Shown here: positions 30,036 to 39,302 of the stretch, one piece after another | How positions within the stretch are numbered: position 1 is the first letter of the stretch | Layout of the letters: each line of letters begins with the position of its first letter | Origin: Prochlorococcus sp. AG-402-P16 | Lineage (GTDB): Bacteria; Cyanobacteriota; Cyanobacteriia; PCC-6307; Cyanobiaceae | Direction: 5' to 3' | Length of the DNA stretch: 64,000 bases | Assembly (NCBI GenBank): GCA_003216295.1 | Contig: QCJB01000004.1 | Span: 62,001 to 126,000 of the forward strand | Notes under the pieces: model-generated | What the model saw: the letters and a program-made list of their open reading frames with translations, nothing else | Databases searched by the model: none | Told to the model about the DNA's origin: nothing | Translations under genes and position numbers: made by a program

Positions 30036-30230
30036 CTAAGCAATATTTCTAGCAGTTTTTAAAACCTCTAAATATAGTTCTTCATCAATCTCCCTAATAT
30101 CATATTCTGTTGGCATCACCCCATGCTTATGCTCATGAACAATCATCCAACATGTTCTTTCTAATTCTTTTTTTGACTGTCCTGATAAAACAAGTGCTTT
30201 TTTTGAAAGTCTTTCTATTAATTGGTCCAT
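30036..30230 (-). CDS. Small helical hypothetical protein
   Basis: A 64-residue charged helical protein: LIERLSKKALVLSGQSKKEL followed by WMIVHEHKHGVMPTEYDIREIDEELYLEVLKTAR. There is no membrane segment. The sharply defined charge pattern and position immediately after yajQ on the same strand (41 bp apart) suggest a real gene in the same transcript. No recognised family. Confidence 0.6.
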   Translation of the reverse strand: MDQLIERLSKKALVLSGQSKKELERTCWMIVHEHKHGVMPTEYDIREIDEELYLEVLKTARNIA

Positions 30231-30271
30231 AACAAAAAATCTTAGTAATAAAGTTTTTAATTATTAATTTA

Positions 30272-30769
30272 CTATCTATAATTTTGAAATTGTAGAGCTA
30301 TTTCTAAATCATCTTCCTGCTTCTTAATTAAATTAATTGCAGATTGCAAATCATCTTTATTTTTACCTGTAATCCTCAAGCTATCTCCTTGTATTGATAC
30401 AGTTAATTTCTTAGTATTGTCTCGAACTAACTTGCTTAATTTCTTTGAGATTTCTTGAGATAATCCTTTTCTTAATTTAATAATTTGCATTACCATATTT
30501 CCTCCTATAGTTTCAATTTTTTGAAAATCAAATATCTTTAATGATAAATTTCTTTTAGTGGCTTTCTGTAATAAAATATCTTTTACAGATTCGATTGTCA
30601 TATCACTTAGAGAGACAATAGCTAATTCATCTTCTTTAATATCTATTTTTGTCTTTGAGTCTTTCAGATCATACCTTTGATCCACTTCTCTCCTCAATTG
30701 ATCTATAGCATTTACTAATTCCTGCTGATCAAACTCTGAAACCACATCAAAAGAATAAGAAGAGGGCAT
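30272..30769 (-). CDS. yajQ: YajQ-family nucleotide-binding protein
   Basis: A 165-residue UPF0234 protein. Family blocks are SFDVVSEFDQQELVNAIDQ at the N-terminus, YDLKDSKTKIDIKEDEL, the central QKIETIGGNMVMQIIKLRKGL and VSIQGDSLRITGKNKDDLQ. Some relatives bind cyclic di-GMP and act as transcription co-regulators in Xanthomonas; whether this one binds any nucleotide is unknown. Length is normal. The ATG gives MPSSYSFDV, the usual start for the family. Confidence 0.93.
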   Translation of the reverse strand: MPSSYSFDVVSEFDQQELVNAIDQLRREVDQRYDLKDSKTKIDIKEDELAIVSLSDMTIESVKDILLQKATKRNLSLKIFDFQKIETIGGNMVMQIIKLRKGLSQEISKKLSKLVRDNTKKLTVSIQGDSLRITGKNKDDLQSAINLIKKQEDDLEIALQFQNYR

Positions 30770-30891
30770 GGAAATTTCTATTTGTTTACACCATCTTATG
30801 AATAAAAAGCCAAATTGCTTAGAAATATACTTATGAGATATTTCGTAAGTTTAAAGATATAAAGAAACTTATAATTATCTTTGATTAAAAA

Positions 30892-31410
30892 TTAATCAAA
30901 AAACATCAAGCTCACAACTTTTCCCATATCTTCAGCACTATGACAACTACTCAATAATGTTTCACTGTCATGAAATGCAAAACAAATCAATTGATCACAT
31001 CTGTTAATAATTTCTTGATTACAAAGACTACTTGCCATTGGCAAGGGTAAATCATTATTGTCTTCTTTCTCTATTAGATGCAAGACGCTACTAAGAAGAT
31101 CCTTAACCTCTGCAGTTTGCCTATCAAGGGACTGAGGCAACAAAACAGTTAAGAGAGAAGGGTTAACATCTAGGACTGCTCTAATTACGGCAGCATTAAC
31201 GCCTTGAGATCCTGAAGTAATTATCGAATGGCCCTCTTGAGCCAAAGACCTTGCTATTAATTCGACTATATGGATCGAAACGACAGGCACGTGCCTACTT
31301 CCTAAAAAAGCAATCCTTCTTTTTCCCTCATTTTTCAATAAGGCCAGTTCCTGAGCGAGAGTGTCAACTCGTCCCAATGCAGGAAGATCGAGTGATCGAC
31401 TCAAGGACAT
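30892..31410 (-). CDS. SLOG/DprA-like Rossmann protein, cyanobacterial
   Basis: A 172-residue protein with a nucleotide-binding Rossmann pattern: RIAFLGSRHVPVVSIHIVELIARSLAQEGHSIITSGSQGVNAAVIRA. This GSR...SG.QG.... layout resembles the SLOG superfamily that includes DprA and LOG proteins, which bind nucleotides or ssDNA. The DprA winged-helix and SAM parts are absent, so it is not a full DprA. It stands 27 bp downstream of the BioD/DRTGG gene and probably shares its transcript. Function is unknown; nucleotide binding is inferred. Confidence 0.72.
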   Translation of the reverse strand: MSLSRSLDLPALGRVDTLAQELALLKNEGKRRIAFLGSRHVPVVSIHIVELIARSLAQEGHSIITSGSQGVNAAVIRAVLDVNPSLLTVLLPQSLDRQTAEVKDLLSSVLHLIEKEDNNDLPLPMASSLCNQEIINRCDQLICFAFHDSETLLSSCHSAEDMGKVVSLMFFD

Positions 31411-31437
31411 CCCAATTCAGATAAATTAAAGTTAGCA

Positions 31438-32541
31438 CTATTCATGAACTGAAGAAGAAATTCCTAAAGTTTTAAAGATTCGGTCAAGATCACAATGTTC
31501 TTGAACTAAACGGAAAGCATACGTAGCTTTTACTGTTTCGTGAAGACGAACATGGCCAAATGCTTGCTCAATAACCTCAACAGTAGAAAGAGTGTCTCTA
31601 TCAACTTTGAGCAAAGGAACTTCTAATTCTTCTGAACGATTAATTAACTGTGGCAGCGGTTCACCCGCACCTGTAAGTATTAGACATTGAGTAGAAGCTT
31701 CTAGGGCAGCCAATTGGATATCTGTTCGGTCAGCACCAGTTACAACAGCCATATTGCGCCTTCTTCTAAAGAATTCCATTGCGGAATTAACACTCATTGC
31801 TCCAATACTTAATGTTTCTACCATCAATTCAAGCCTTTCAGAGCAACAAACTACTCGAGCATTCAAGCGTCTTACAAGCTCCTCTACGGTGACACTCCTA
31901 AGTAGTGGAGACCTTGGCATCACCCCAAAGACCTCAATCCCTAGAGACTTGAGAGATGGAACAATATTTTCTTTAATATCCTTAATCTGATCTGGATTCA
32001 CAGCATTTAAAACGACACCACTCAAGTGCTCGCCAAGTTGATTTTTTGCCTCCAATAAAGCTTCAATACTTCTACTATCCTGCCAAAAATGTGCAAGCAA
32101 AACTTTTGCATTTAAACCTTTCGCAAGTTGACTTAGGCTTAATCCATATAAAAGGCCCTCATGCAAACTACCAGCTGCTTCAAGAATGTTGATTGTATCC
32201 TTGGAAGTATTGAGAGAAGACTTCAACTGATCAAATTTATCTCCAGCATCCAAAATGTTGTTTTTGATCCGCTTATCAGCAGTAGAAGCAGCCAAATATT
32301 GAATTGAAGGTATTAAATCTTCAAACGATAATTTCAATGTTTCTCCAACGAACCTGACATCATCATCAATCATGTCCTCAATGTCTCCCAAATCAGAGAC
32401 ATTCAATTCAAGACTAGTTGCTAATGGTTTTCCAAATCTAACCAAAAAATTTGAGGCAATTAATTTCCTGGCTAGACCAAGAACAAGTGCTGACTTACCA
32501 CTAAATGGTTCGCACGATCCAATAAGAAAGGTCTTGCTCAT
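31438..32541 (-). CDS. BioD-like P-loop protein with DRTGG domain (phosphotransacetylase N-terminal type)
   Basis: A 367-residue protein that resembles the regulatory N-terminal part of long phosphotransacetylases without the catalytic PTA domain. A dethiobiotin synthetase-like P-loop is at the start (LIGSCEPFSGKSALVLGLARKL), followed by ILEAAGSLHEGLLYGLSL and VLLAHFWQDSRSIEALLEAKNQLG. The second half carries the DRTGG-type segment AVVTGADRTDIQLAALEASTQCLILTG. Role is unknown; ATP or cofactor sensing is inferred from the folds. It may form an operon with the SLOG-like gene just downstream. Confidence 0.8.
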   Translation of the reverse strand: MSKTFLIGSCEPFSGKSALVLGLARKLIASNFLVRFGKPLATSLELNVSDLGDIEDMIDDDVRFVGETLKLSFEDLIPSIQYLAASTADKRIKNNILDAGDKFDQLKSSLNTSKDTINILEAAGSLHEGLLYGLSLSQLAKGLNAKVLLAHFWQDSRSIEALLEAKNQLGEHLSGVVLNAVNPDQIKDIKENIVPSLKSLGIEVFGVMPRSPLLRSVTVEELVRRLNARVVCCSERLELMVETLSIGAMSVNSAMEFFRRRRNMAVVTGADRTDIQLAALEASTQCLILTGAGEPLPQLINRSEELEVPLLKVDRDTLSTVEVIEQAFGHVRLHETVKATYAFRLVQEHCDLDRIFKTLGISSSVHE

Positions 32542-32691
32542 TAATTAAAGACCTGGCGACGAATTAATAACTTTATAAGTTTAGGCTTTTTGAAAAAGTT
32601 CTCAACACCAATTCTGTATTAAATTCTATTTAGATTAAATTCTCCAAGAGTTCCTACTTTTTTTCATAAGAAATACAATGGGTTCAGATAA

Positions 32692-33432
32692 ATGAAAAAA
32701 GACCTACCAAACAACTCAAGATTTAAAGGTTTAAAGATTGCCATAACTGGAGCGAAAGGGAGCCTAGGTCAATCTCTAATTGAGGAGCTCAAAAACAAAG
32801 GCGCTTTAGTAGTCGGCCTAACTCATAAAAAAAAAGACAATCCTAACCTTAAAGAGACAACATCAAATGATTGGATTTCATGGTCTTGTGGAGAAGAAGA
32901 AAAACTTTCTAGCAAGCTTGCTGATTTTGATATTTTAATACTCAATCATGGATTCAATCCTAAAGGTCTTATTGACTCTAATGAAATAAATAAAGCAGTG
33001 GAAATAAATTCACTTAGTCATTGGAGGTTAATTCAACTTTTCGAAGATTTAACGCAAAATAATAATAAATCTAATAAAAAAGAGCTTTGGGTAAACACTT
33101 CAGAAGCTGAAATTCAAATAGCATTTAGTCCCGTCTACGAGATGACAAAAAGATTTATAGGTGAAATAGTTAGTTTAAAAAAAAGCAAATCATTAATTGA
33201 CAAAGATAATTCTTTAATTATAAAAAAACTAGTCATTGGGCCTTTCAAATCAAAATTAAACCCACATGGCATAATGTCACCTATTTTTGTAGCAAAGGAA
33301 ATAGTTAAAAAAGCAGAAAAGAACAATTATTTAATCATTGTCAGCCCTAATCCTTTGACTTATTTCTTAATGCCAATAACTGAACTAACTAGAATTATTT
33401 ATTCAAGATTTGTAAATAAAATTTATTCATAA
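32692..33432 (+). CDS. Short-chain dehydrogenase/reductase-like protein
   Basis: A 246-residue Rossmann protein. The nucleotide-binding turn is AITGAKGSLGQSLIEELKNKG, with TGxxGxxG in place of the classical TGxxxGxG spacing. LILNHGFNPKG replaces the usual NNAG box, and YEMTKRFIGE supplies Tyr and Lys at the SDR spacing. A C-terminal hydrophobic stretch (YLIIVSPNPLTYFLMPITEL) may contact the membrane. It resembles cyanobacterial SDRs of unknown substrate. It is convergent with map. Confidence 0.8.
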   Translation: MKKDLPNNSRFKGLKIAITGAKGSLGQSLIEELKNKGALVVGLTHKKKDNPNLKETTSNDWISWSCGEEEKLSSKLADFDILILNHGFNPKGLIDSNEINKAVEINSLSHWRLIQLFEDLTQNNNKSNKKELWVNTSEAEIQIAFSPVYEMTKRFIGEIVSLKKSKSLIDKDNSLIIKKLVIGPFKSKLNPHGIMSPIFVAKEIVKKAEKNNYLIIVSPNPLTYFLMPITELTRIIYSRFVNKIYS

Positions 33433-33446
33433 TTTTTTTAATATGA

Positions 33447-34286
33447 TCAATCTTCTCTATCTGTAAGTATCTCAAAACCATTTTTTGTTACCAGAACAGT
33501 ATGTTCCCACTGAGCTGAAATACTCCCATCTTTAGTAATTACTGTCCATCCATCACGAAGTGTTTTGCAGTATTTCGACCCAAGATTGACAATAGGTTCA
33601 ACTGCTATTGTCATCCCTTCTCTAAGCATGACATTAGGCAAATCATTAGTTCTAAAATTAAAAACAGATGGTTCTTCATGAAGATTCCTTCCAACTCCAT
33701 GACCTGTGTAATCTTCAACAACACTAAAGCCATTAGCTTTCACATGATCTTCAATAGCACCAGCAATATCAAGAAGTTTATTTTTTGGCCTAATTTGTTT
33801 TATTCCTAGCATTAAAGCTTCTTTCGCAACTCTACTCAATTCGTATGCTTCATCGGAAGTTTTCCCTACACAAATGGTAATGCAGCTATCTCCGTGATAT
33901 CCGTTGAAGAAAGCACCTGTGTCGACCTTAAGCAAATCACCATCGTTAATAATTTTTTTATTACTAGGAATCCCGTGAACAACTTCATTATTAATACTTG
34001 AACAAATACTTCCTGGAAACCCATGATATCCTTTAAAGCTTGGAGTTGCGCCATGTTCTCTAATTCTTTTTTCTGCGTAATCATCTAAATCCAAAGTAGA
34101 CATCCCTGGCTTTACTAAATCTCTGATTTCACTGAGCACAGTTGCAACTATTTTGCTAGATTTTCTCATAATTTCTATCTCTCTTGAAGACTTAATTTCA
34201 ACTCCTCTCCTTTGTTGAATAATCGGTCCATTATTTCTTGTTTTTTTTGATGTTGTTGAAGACAGAAGATCAGAAAAAAGTTTCAT
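33447..34286 (-). CDS. map: Methionine aminopeptidase
   Basis: Removes N-terminal methionine from new proteins. The 279 residues have an extra basic N-terminus (about 1-30), then the pita-bread fold: [37 protein letters not shown], the metal ligands in [31 protein letters not shown] and the final WEHTVLVT. All five dinuclear-site ligands (two Asp, His, two Glu) appear to be present. It is type I and of a cyanobacterial/plastid style with the N-terminal extension. Confidence 0.96.
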   Translation of the reverse strand: MKLFSDLLSSTTSKKTRNNGPIIQQRRGVEIKSSREIEIMRKSSKIVATVLSEIRDLVKPGMSTLDLDDYAEKRIREHGATPSFKGYHGFPGSICSSINNEVVHGIPSNKKIINDGDLLKVDTGAFFNGYHGDSCITICVGKTSDEAYELSRVAKEALMLGIKQIRPKNKLLDIAGAIEDHVKANGFSVVEDYTGHGVGRNLHEEPSVFNFRTNDLPNVMLREGMTIAVEPIVNLGSKYCKTLRDGWTVITKDGSISAQWEHTVLVTKNGFEILTDRED

Positions 34287-34604
34287 TGTTTAAGAAAAAA
34301 GTAGAAATCTCAAATAAGCCATTCTTTTAACCAACCTATACTAAGGAAAACAACAACTCAAAAGTAAAGAATTTATCAAAGAAATTCTTTTATTTAATAA
34401 ATACCCCCTGAAAATGAGCAAGATTTTAAAAATTGATTAGTGAGAACCCTCTATCATTCAAAATTTTCCCAAAATTAAATAAAGGAATAATTTTTCTTAA
34501 ACTTTGTTAGATTTCAAAAACCATGAGGATCTAAAAAAAAAAAATTTTTAATTTGAGAACCAAACGGTTACAATATACGTTCGGTCAATTAATTGAAAAT
34601 CGGG
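34287..34604. other. Spacer between map and rplS
   Basis: About 318 bp, very AT-rich, with no convincing ORF. A perfect hairpin lies at 34366-34390 (arms AAAGAATTT and AAATTCTTT, 7-base loop), followed on the plus strand by a loosely T-rich stretch. A TACAAT hexamer at 34569-34574 fits a -10 element for rplS, without a clear -35. Because map and rplS diverge, the hairpin does not end either gene. Confidence 0.5.
34569..34574 (+). promoter_or_regulatory. Candidate -10 element for rplS
   Basis: TACAAT lies 31 bp before the rplS ATG at 34605. No good -35 hexamer is seen at the right distance (only T-rich sequence), so the call is weak. Confidence 0.3.
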
Positions 34605-35093
34605 ATGTCCGTTGATTCGAAAGATATTTCATCCAAAGAGGTGAATATTGAAAATGAAACCAAGGCTCCAGAGGAGTCGGGAGGAGGAAGTGGATCCAAA
34701 TCTACTTCCAAAGGAAAACAAATTTCTACAAAAAAGCTCGCTCCTGCTGAGCTAATAAGAACTTTTGAAGAAGCACAACTGAAGAAAACAATTCCAGAAC
34801 TTTATGTAGGTGATACTGTTCGTGTTGGGGTCCGAATAAGTGAGGGTAATAAAGAAAGGGTTCAGCCTTACGAAGGAGTTGTAATAGCAAAGCGGCACGG
34901 AGGAATTAATCAGACAATTACTGTACGTAGAATTTTTCAAGGAATTGGAGTTGAAAGAGTTTTTCTAGTTCACAGTCCTCAAGTTGCATCCATTAAGGTA
35001 GAACGCCGAGGTAAAGTAAGAAGAGCGAAGCTTTTCTATCTGCGTGAGCGAGTGGGCAAGGCCACACGCGTTAAGCAGCGCTTCGACCGCTGA
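34605..35093 (+). CDS. rplS: 50S ribosomal protein L19
   Basis: L19 sits at the interface of the two ribosomal subunits. The conserved L19 domain covers about the last 112 residues: [35 protein letters not shown], then [15 protein letters not shown] and the ending [16 protein letters not shown]. It is preceded by a Ser/Gly/Lys-rich N-terminal extension of about 50 residues with low complexity ([13 protein letters not shown]), common in picocyanobacterial L19. I take the ATG at 34605; a TTG four codons earlier is possible. tRNA-Trp follows 59 bp later. Confidence 0.95.
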   Translation: MSVDSKDISSKEVNIENETKAPEESGGGSGSKSTSKGKQISTKKLAPAELIRTFEEAQLKKTIPELYVGDTVRVGVRISEGNKERVQPYEGVVIAKRHGGINQTITVRRIFQGIGVERVFLVHSPQVASIKVERRGKVRRAKLFYLRERVGKATRVKQRFDR

Positions 35094-35152
35094 GGTTTCG
35101 GCCTCCTCAATCAAAAGTCATTGTTTATCAATGGCTAAAGGGTATATAAAAT

Positions 35153-35225
35153 GCGCCGTTAGTTCAGTTGGTAGAACGCAGGTCTCCAAAACCTGATGTC
35201 GGGGGTTCAAGTCCTCCACGGCGCG
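35153..35225 (+). tRNA. tRNA-Trp (anticodon CCA)
   Basis: A 73-base cloverleaf. The acceptor arm pairs GCGCCGT with ACGGCGC, leaving G as discriminator; the anticodon stem and loop are around ggtctCCAaaacc; the T arm contains GGGGGTTCAAGTCCTCC. CCA is not encoded at the 3' end. It lies between rplS and a 62-codon ORF. Confidence 0.96.
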
Positions 35226-35260
35226 TTCGAAAACCCTTTCTGCAGTTACTTTTTTAAAGA

Positions 35261-35449
35261 ATGGAGTTGGATCTTCAACCTGGCGATGTCGTAAAAGTTC
35301 TTGAGTCAGCCGCATTAGGCTGGGTCAGGGCGCGAGTTATTCGTGTAAAATCTGGAGGTCGTGTTGTGGTACAAAGCGACCAAGGCCGCGAATTCACAGC
35401 TCGCGGGAATCAAGTGAGGCTCATTGAGCCTGCAGGATTTCGTCCTTAA
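35261..35449 (+). CDS. Small conserved beta-barrel-like hypothetical protein
   Basis: A 62-residue protein of SH3/KOW-like character: LDLQPGDVVKVLESAALGW, then VIRVKSGGRVVVQSD and ARGNQVRLIEPAGFRP. It is markedly richer in G and C and in optimal codons than its neighbourhood, which points to strong constraint. Placed between tRNA-Trp and tRNA-Asp, it may be expressed with the RNA genes or rplS. I know of no assigned function; an RNA- or membrane-linked beta-barrel is only a guess. A minus-strand ORF over the same DNA is a shadow. Confidence 0.75.
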   Translation: MELDLQPGDVVKVLESAALGWVRARVIRVKSGGRVVVQSDQGREFTARGNQVRLIEPAGFRP

Positions 35450-35561
35450 TAGTCTTCAACTTATTTTGTTTTATTTTATGAGCAAGTCTCTATTACCTAG
35501 GAGATAAGCTTGTAAGGAAAATCTTTAATAAAGTTTTCCCGTCAACATAATTAATCTTTAG

Positions 35562-35591
35562 TTGACTATAAGGCATTCATAGGTTGATACT
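35562..35591 (+). promoter_or_regulatory. Candidate promoter of tRNA-Asp and gltX
   Basis: TTGACT at 35562-35567 and GATACT at 35586-35591 are 18 bp apart. The -35 is one base from consensus and the -10 has four of six matches. Transcription would begin about 50 bp before tRNA-Asp. Confidence 0.4.
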
Positions 35592-35648
35592 CTTTGGATC
35601 CTATTCAAAGGATCTAAAAAAGACAAATCCTTTTCAAGGTTTAAAACT

Positions 35649-35722
35649 GGGACCGTAGTTCAACTGGTTAGAGCACCGCCCTGTCACGGCGGAAGTTGCG
35701 GGTTCGAATCCCGTCGGTCCCG
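35649..35722 (+). tRNA. tRNA-Asp (anticodon GTC)
   Basis: A 74-base cloverleaf. Acceptor arms GGGACCG and CGGTCCC pair, with G as discriminator; the anticodon loop is around gccctGTCacggc; the T arm holds GCGGGTTCGAATCCCG. No encoded CCA. It ends 21 bp before the gltX start, so both are probably on one primary transcript cut by RNase P and other nucleases. Confidence 0.97.
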
Positions 35723-35743
35723 TATCTCAATAAATTAAGAGCT

Positions 35744-37174
35744 TTGAAAGTTAGGGTAAGACTTGCGCCAAGTCCAACTGGAACACTTCATTTAGGAACA
35801 GCTAGAACTGCACTTTTCAACTGGCTTTTTGCAAAAAAAGAAGGAGGCAGCTTTCTATTAAGAATTGAAGATACAGATATAGAAAGATCACAAGAAAAAT
35901 ATATAAAAAATATTTATCAAGGGCTTAATTGGCTTGGAATTAATTGGGATGAATCACCTGTTATTCAAAGTGAAAGAGTAAACGAACACAAAAAGATAAT
36001 AAAAACTCTTTTATCTAAAAAACTAGCATATAGATGTTATGCAACTGAGCCTGAGCTGGATGAGATGAGAGAAACACAAAAGAGAAACGGCGAAGCCCCA
36101 AGGTACGACAATAGGCATAGAGATCTCAGTCCTGAACAAGAATTAGAATTCATTAAACAAGGCAGAGAGCCTGTTATTAGATTTATAATTAACGATCAAA
36201 AACTAATTTCATGGAATGACTTAGTACGAGGAAAAATGAGTTGGATAGGGAAAGATTTAGGAGGTGATATGGTCATTTCCAGAAGAGCACCAGCAGATTC
36301 CATAGGAGATCCTTTGTACAACTTAGTAGTAGTGGCAGATGACTCAACAATGAAAATTACTCATGTAATCAGAGGTGAGGATCATATTTCGAACACAGCA
36401 AAACAAATTCTTTTATACGAAGCTCTTAATTTAAATATTCCAATTTTTGCCCATACACCGTTAATTCTTAATTCTGAAGGTAAAAAACTTTCAAAAAGAG
36501 ATGGAGTCACCTCTATTTCTGAATTCAAGGAAATGGGGTATACCCCTGAAGCAATGGCAAATTATATGACTCTTCTTGGCTGGTCTGTACCTGAAGGTGT
36601 AAATGAAAGATTTAAAATTTCAGAAATTTCAAAAGTATTTAGTTTTGAAAAGGTTAATAAAGCTTCAGCAAAATTTGATTGGGACAAATTAAACTGGCTC
36701 AACTCTCAAGTAATCCATGAGATGTCACCGATTAATTTATTAGATAGATTAGAGCCTTTATTTAAAAATAATGGATGGGAATTACCAACTCAAGAATGGG
36801 GACAGCATCTAGTAGCACTAATTGGTCCATCAATGACTCTTATTAATGATGGAATTGACCAAGCAAAACCTTTCTTTGAAGAGCCATCCATAAAAGAAGA
36901 CGGTAAAAAGCAATTAGAGAAGAAAGAGGCAAAAATAATTCTAAAATTCATTCTTGAAGAGTTAACGAAGATTAATGCTCCAACCTTTAATGAAAATCAA
37001 GCTATTGGTTTAATAAATCAAGCTACAAAATCTTGCGAAGTAAAAAAAGGTTTAGTTATGAAAAGTTTAAGAGCTTCACTTTTTGGGACCCTTAGTGGTC
37101 CTGATTTAATTCAAAGTTGGATTTTACTCTCAAGATTCAGTAAGGATAGAAGTCGTATCAGGAGAGTTATTTAG
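35744..37174 (+). CDS. gltX: Glutamyl-tRNA synthetase
   Basis: Class I synthetase. In cyanobacteria it is non-discriminating and charges both tRNA-Glu and tRNA-Gln, the latter corrected by GatCAB; Glu-tRNA also feeds the C5 route to hemL. I use TTG at 35744, giving [20 protein letters not shown] with the HIGH-type signature in place; the longer frame from 35696 would read through the tRNA-Asp T arm and is not credible. KLSKRDG is the second signature motif (about residue 247). The length of about 476 residues is normal. The last 45 bp overlap the antiporter gene on the opposite strand. Confidence 0.95.
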   Translation: MKVRVRLAPSPTGTLHLGTARTALFNWLFAKKEGGSFLLRIEDTDIERSQEKYIKNIYQGLNWLGINWDESPVIQSERVNEHKKIIKTLLSKKLAYRCYATEPELDEMRETQKRNGEAPRYDNRHRDLSPEQELEFIKQGREPVIRFIINDQKLISWNDLVRGKMSWIGKDLGGDMVISRRAPADSIGDPLYNLVVVADDSTMKITHVIRGEDHISNTAKQILLYEALNLNIPIFAHTPLILNSEGKKLSKRDGVTSISEFKEMGYTPEAMANYMTLLGWSVPEGVNERFKISEISKVFSFEKVNKASAKFDWDKLNWLNSQVIHEMSPINLLDRLEPLFKNNGWELPTQEWGQHLVALIGPSMTLINDGIDQAKPFFEEPSIKEDGKKQLEKKEAKIILKFILEELTKINAPTFNENQAIGLINQATKSCEVKKGLVMKSLRASLFGTLSGPDLIQSWILLSRFSKDRSRIRRVI

Positions 37175-38377
37175 ATCATTATTGTCCTCATCCAATAAAC
37201 CTAAACCTTTCGCGAACGGTTGGGCAGTTAAACCTTGAATACCTACAGTCATCAGAATTGTTAAAAAAACTAATCCCTGAAGTTTTCCTGCACCTAATAC
37301 TCCCGCTTGCTCCAGTCTAATAGAGAATAAAGAAGCAACTGCCGCTGTTACTATTCCACGAGGAGCTAACCAACCAAGAAACAATCTTTGTTTATTGTCC
37401 AGTGGTAAGCCATAAGTAGCAATCGATACGGCCAAAGGTCTTACTATTATCATTAGAAAAAGTACGCAAGTAATCCCCCCCCATCCCAAAGGGCTTAATT
37501 CACCCCATGAAACATCTGCAGCAAGTAATGGGAAAAGCATTGTTATTGCTAATTGAGCTAATTCTCTAATTAATTTATCAAGTTCATTAGCTTGGGTAGA
37601 AGGTCTTTGCCCTACTACAAATCCTGCTGCGACAGATGCAGGCAACCCTGATTCAGGGAGTAACCATTCGCATACTCCATAAAGTAAAAAAATCACACCA
37701 AGAGTTAATTGTAATCTTATACCGATATATTGATCTGTTCTTAAACGCTTTAACCCTTCTGAAAGCAAGAGTCCTGCTAATGAGCCAATCAAGACACCAC
37801 CACCAAGTCTTGAGAGGAGACCAAATAATAATTCTTTCCAACCATGCAAATCTCCTACAACAAGCTCCAATAATAAAAGTGCCAAGACTGCTCCAATAGG
37901 TTCAAGAATCAAACCTTCTGCTTCAAGTACGTCGCTCAATGGTGATGAGAGACGAATCTGGCGAACCAGTGGAGTTACAACTGTGGGACCAGTGGCAAGG
38001 ACAATTGCGCTATATACACCAGCTACAGACCATCCAAGCCCCGCAAACCAATGAGCAGCAAAACATCCAGCGGCAAGTGAGATAATTAACCTAATAGAAG
38101 AAATTCTGAGAACTATTGATTTAATAGTTCCTCCTGGAAATCTAAGATTTAGGCCGCCATCAAACAAAACCAAACTTACTAATAAGCCAACAATTGTCTC
38201 TAAACCTTTTCCTAAATCTAAAGGTTCTACCAAGCCAAGCCCAGATCTTCCAATCAACAACCCAGACAACAACAATAAAACTACACCAGGAAGTCCTGTT
38301 ATTACTGACAATACTCTTGCTCCAGCACCAGAAAAAACCGTGATGCCCCAGAGCAGACCCAGCCGCTCAGGAGTCAT
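37130..38377 (-). CDS. Cation/proton antiporter (CPA1/NhaP-like)
   Basis: A 415-residue membrane protein with about 12 hydrophobic segments. Characteristic blocks are [49 protein letters not shown] (ion-binding TM5 region) and [21 protein letters not shown], and [18 protein letters not shown]. It resembles cyanobacterial Na+/H+ antiporters of the NapA/NhaS type. Ion selectivity cannot be read off. No C-terminal TrkA domain is present. The 45-bp convergent overlap with gltX is the longest of this kind in the window. Confidence 0.88.
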   Translation of the reverse strand: MTPERLGLLWGITVFSGAGARVLSVITGLPGVVLLLLSGLLIGRSGLGLVEPLDLGKGLETIVGLLVSLVLFDGGLNLRFPGGTIKSIVLRISSIRLIISLAAGCFAAHWFAGLGWSVAGVYSAIVLATGPTVVTPLVRQIRLSSPLSDVLEAEGLILEPIGAVLALLLLELVVGDLHGWKELLFGLLSRLGGGVLIGSLAGLLLSEGLKRLRTDQYIGIRLQLTLGVIFLLYGVCEWLLPESGLPASVAAGFVVGQRPSTQANELDKLIRELAQLAITMLFPLLAADVSWGELSPLGWGGITCVLFLMIIVRPLAVSIATYGLPLDNKQRLFLGWLAPRGIVTAAVASLFSIRLEQAGVLGAGKLQGLVFLTILMTVGIQGLTAQPFAKGLGLLDEDNNDLNNSPDTTSILTES

Positions 38378-38530
38378 AAATAATTGGCAATTGAGACAAA
38401 AAAGAGTATTTAGCCAATCTGCCTAAGAAAATGAATAAATTAATAAGCTAATTTTACCTACATATTCATATATCATAGCAACCTTTTCATTTTGATAAAA
38501 TAACTGAAAAGCCTTTTAAAAATAAAAAAA

Positions 38531-39052
38531 TCATTGCTCAAATTGTCTTAGGAAAGATTCATTAGGCATATAAAGGGGGTGGCGAGGGTTACCTTTTTTG
38601 CTTAGTCCTAAACAAAAAAGTCGTTTTGAAGGATTATATTCTTTTATATTCAACTTAGAAAATTCTTTGATTTTCTCAAGAACTTTAATATCGCGTTTAT
38701 TTATAATTCCTTTATCACCCCAACCTAACCATAAATGACAATTAATATTTTTACTCCAGAATTCTAATACTTGAAAAGTAACTAAATCATTATATTCTCC
38801 TACTGGATCACAGGCTTTTAATATTTGAAGAGGGGACTTTGAAATCAATCCAAACAAATTGATTATATATATAATTTTATAGTTCCATTTTGAGCAAAAG
38901 TTAATTATTCTTATAAGAGTTCTGTCATTGTTCACAGAATTGGCTTCTGATGGATTCAATCCTATAAAAACTATTGTCTTTTCACCTTTAAGTAACTCTC
39001 TTTTTAAGATCCATCGATAAGAACCGCATACGCTAAATAAACAAAAAGACAA
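38531..39052 (-). CDS. DUF1643 family protein
   Basis: A 173-residue soluble protein. The DUF1643 signature is seen as RWILKRELLKGEKTIVFIGLNPSEANSVNNDRTLIRIINFC, then YIINLFGLISKSPLQIL, WLGWGDKG and the C-terminal RLFCLGLSKKGNPRHPLYM. The family has scattered presence in bacteria and phages with unknown function; the pattern suggests a nucleotide-processing fold. It has little in common with its photosynthesis neighbours and may be an acquired gene. No mobility gene is nearby. Confidence 0.78.
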   Translation of the reverse strand: MSFCLFSVCGSYRWILKRELLKGEKTIVFIGLNPSEANSVNNDRTLIRIINFCSKWNYKIIYIINLFGLISKSPLQILKACDPVGEYNDLVTFQVLEFWSKNINCHLWLGWGDKGIINKRDIKVLEKIKEFSKLNIKEYNPSKRLFCLGLSKKGNPRHPLYMPNESFLRQFEQ

Positions 39053-39097
39053 TCTAAATAGTAATACTTCATTTATTTTAATTACCTATCATTACTT

Positions 39098-39280
39098 CTA
39101 ACCAGAAAATATTATATTTGATAAACAAATAATAGCCAAAAAAACAATTAAACCCACAATAGCCATTCTGCCATTCCAAATCTCAGCTTGAGGAGTGAAT
39201 CCTCTTTTCCATGAATTAAGTTCACTTGAGCTTGCTGGCCTTGTAGATGTATTTGATTCATTCCCTTGTTTTATGGTCAT
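39098..39280 (-). CDS. hli: High-light-inducible (Hli) one-helix protein
   Basis: A 60-residue thylakoid protein of the LHC superfamily. The hallmark ExxNGRxA is seen as AEIWNGRMAIVGLIVFLAI, giving chlorophyll-ligating Glu and Asn/Arg in one helix. The N-terminal 30 residues are polar. Hli proteins protect photosystems and chlorophyll synthesis during stress; picocyanobacteria have many. It sits 22 bp before the tsaD gene region on the same strand. Confidence 0.93.
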   Translation of the reverse strand: MTIKQGNESNTSTRPASSSELNSWKRGFTPQAEIWNGRMAIVGLIVFLAIICLSNIIFSG

Positions 39281-39302
39281 AATAAAAGTTTAAAAATATT
39301 GT

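Noticed and set aside
35696..35743. Longer gltX frame beginning at an ATG inside tRNA-Asp
   Set aside because: It would translate the T arm of the tRNA; TTG at 35744 leads directly into the conserved [12 protein letters not shown] start.
38531..39052. DUF1643 gene as part of a defence system
   Set aside because: It stands alone, with no nuclease, helicase or effector next to it.
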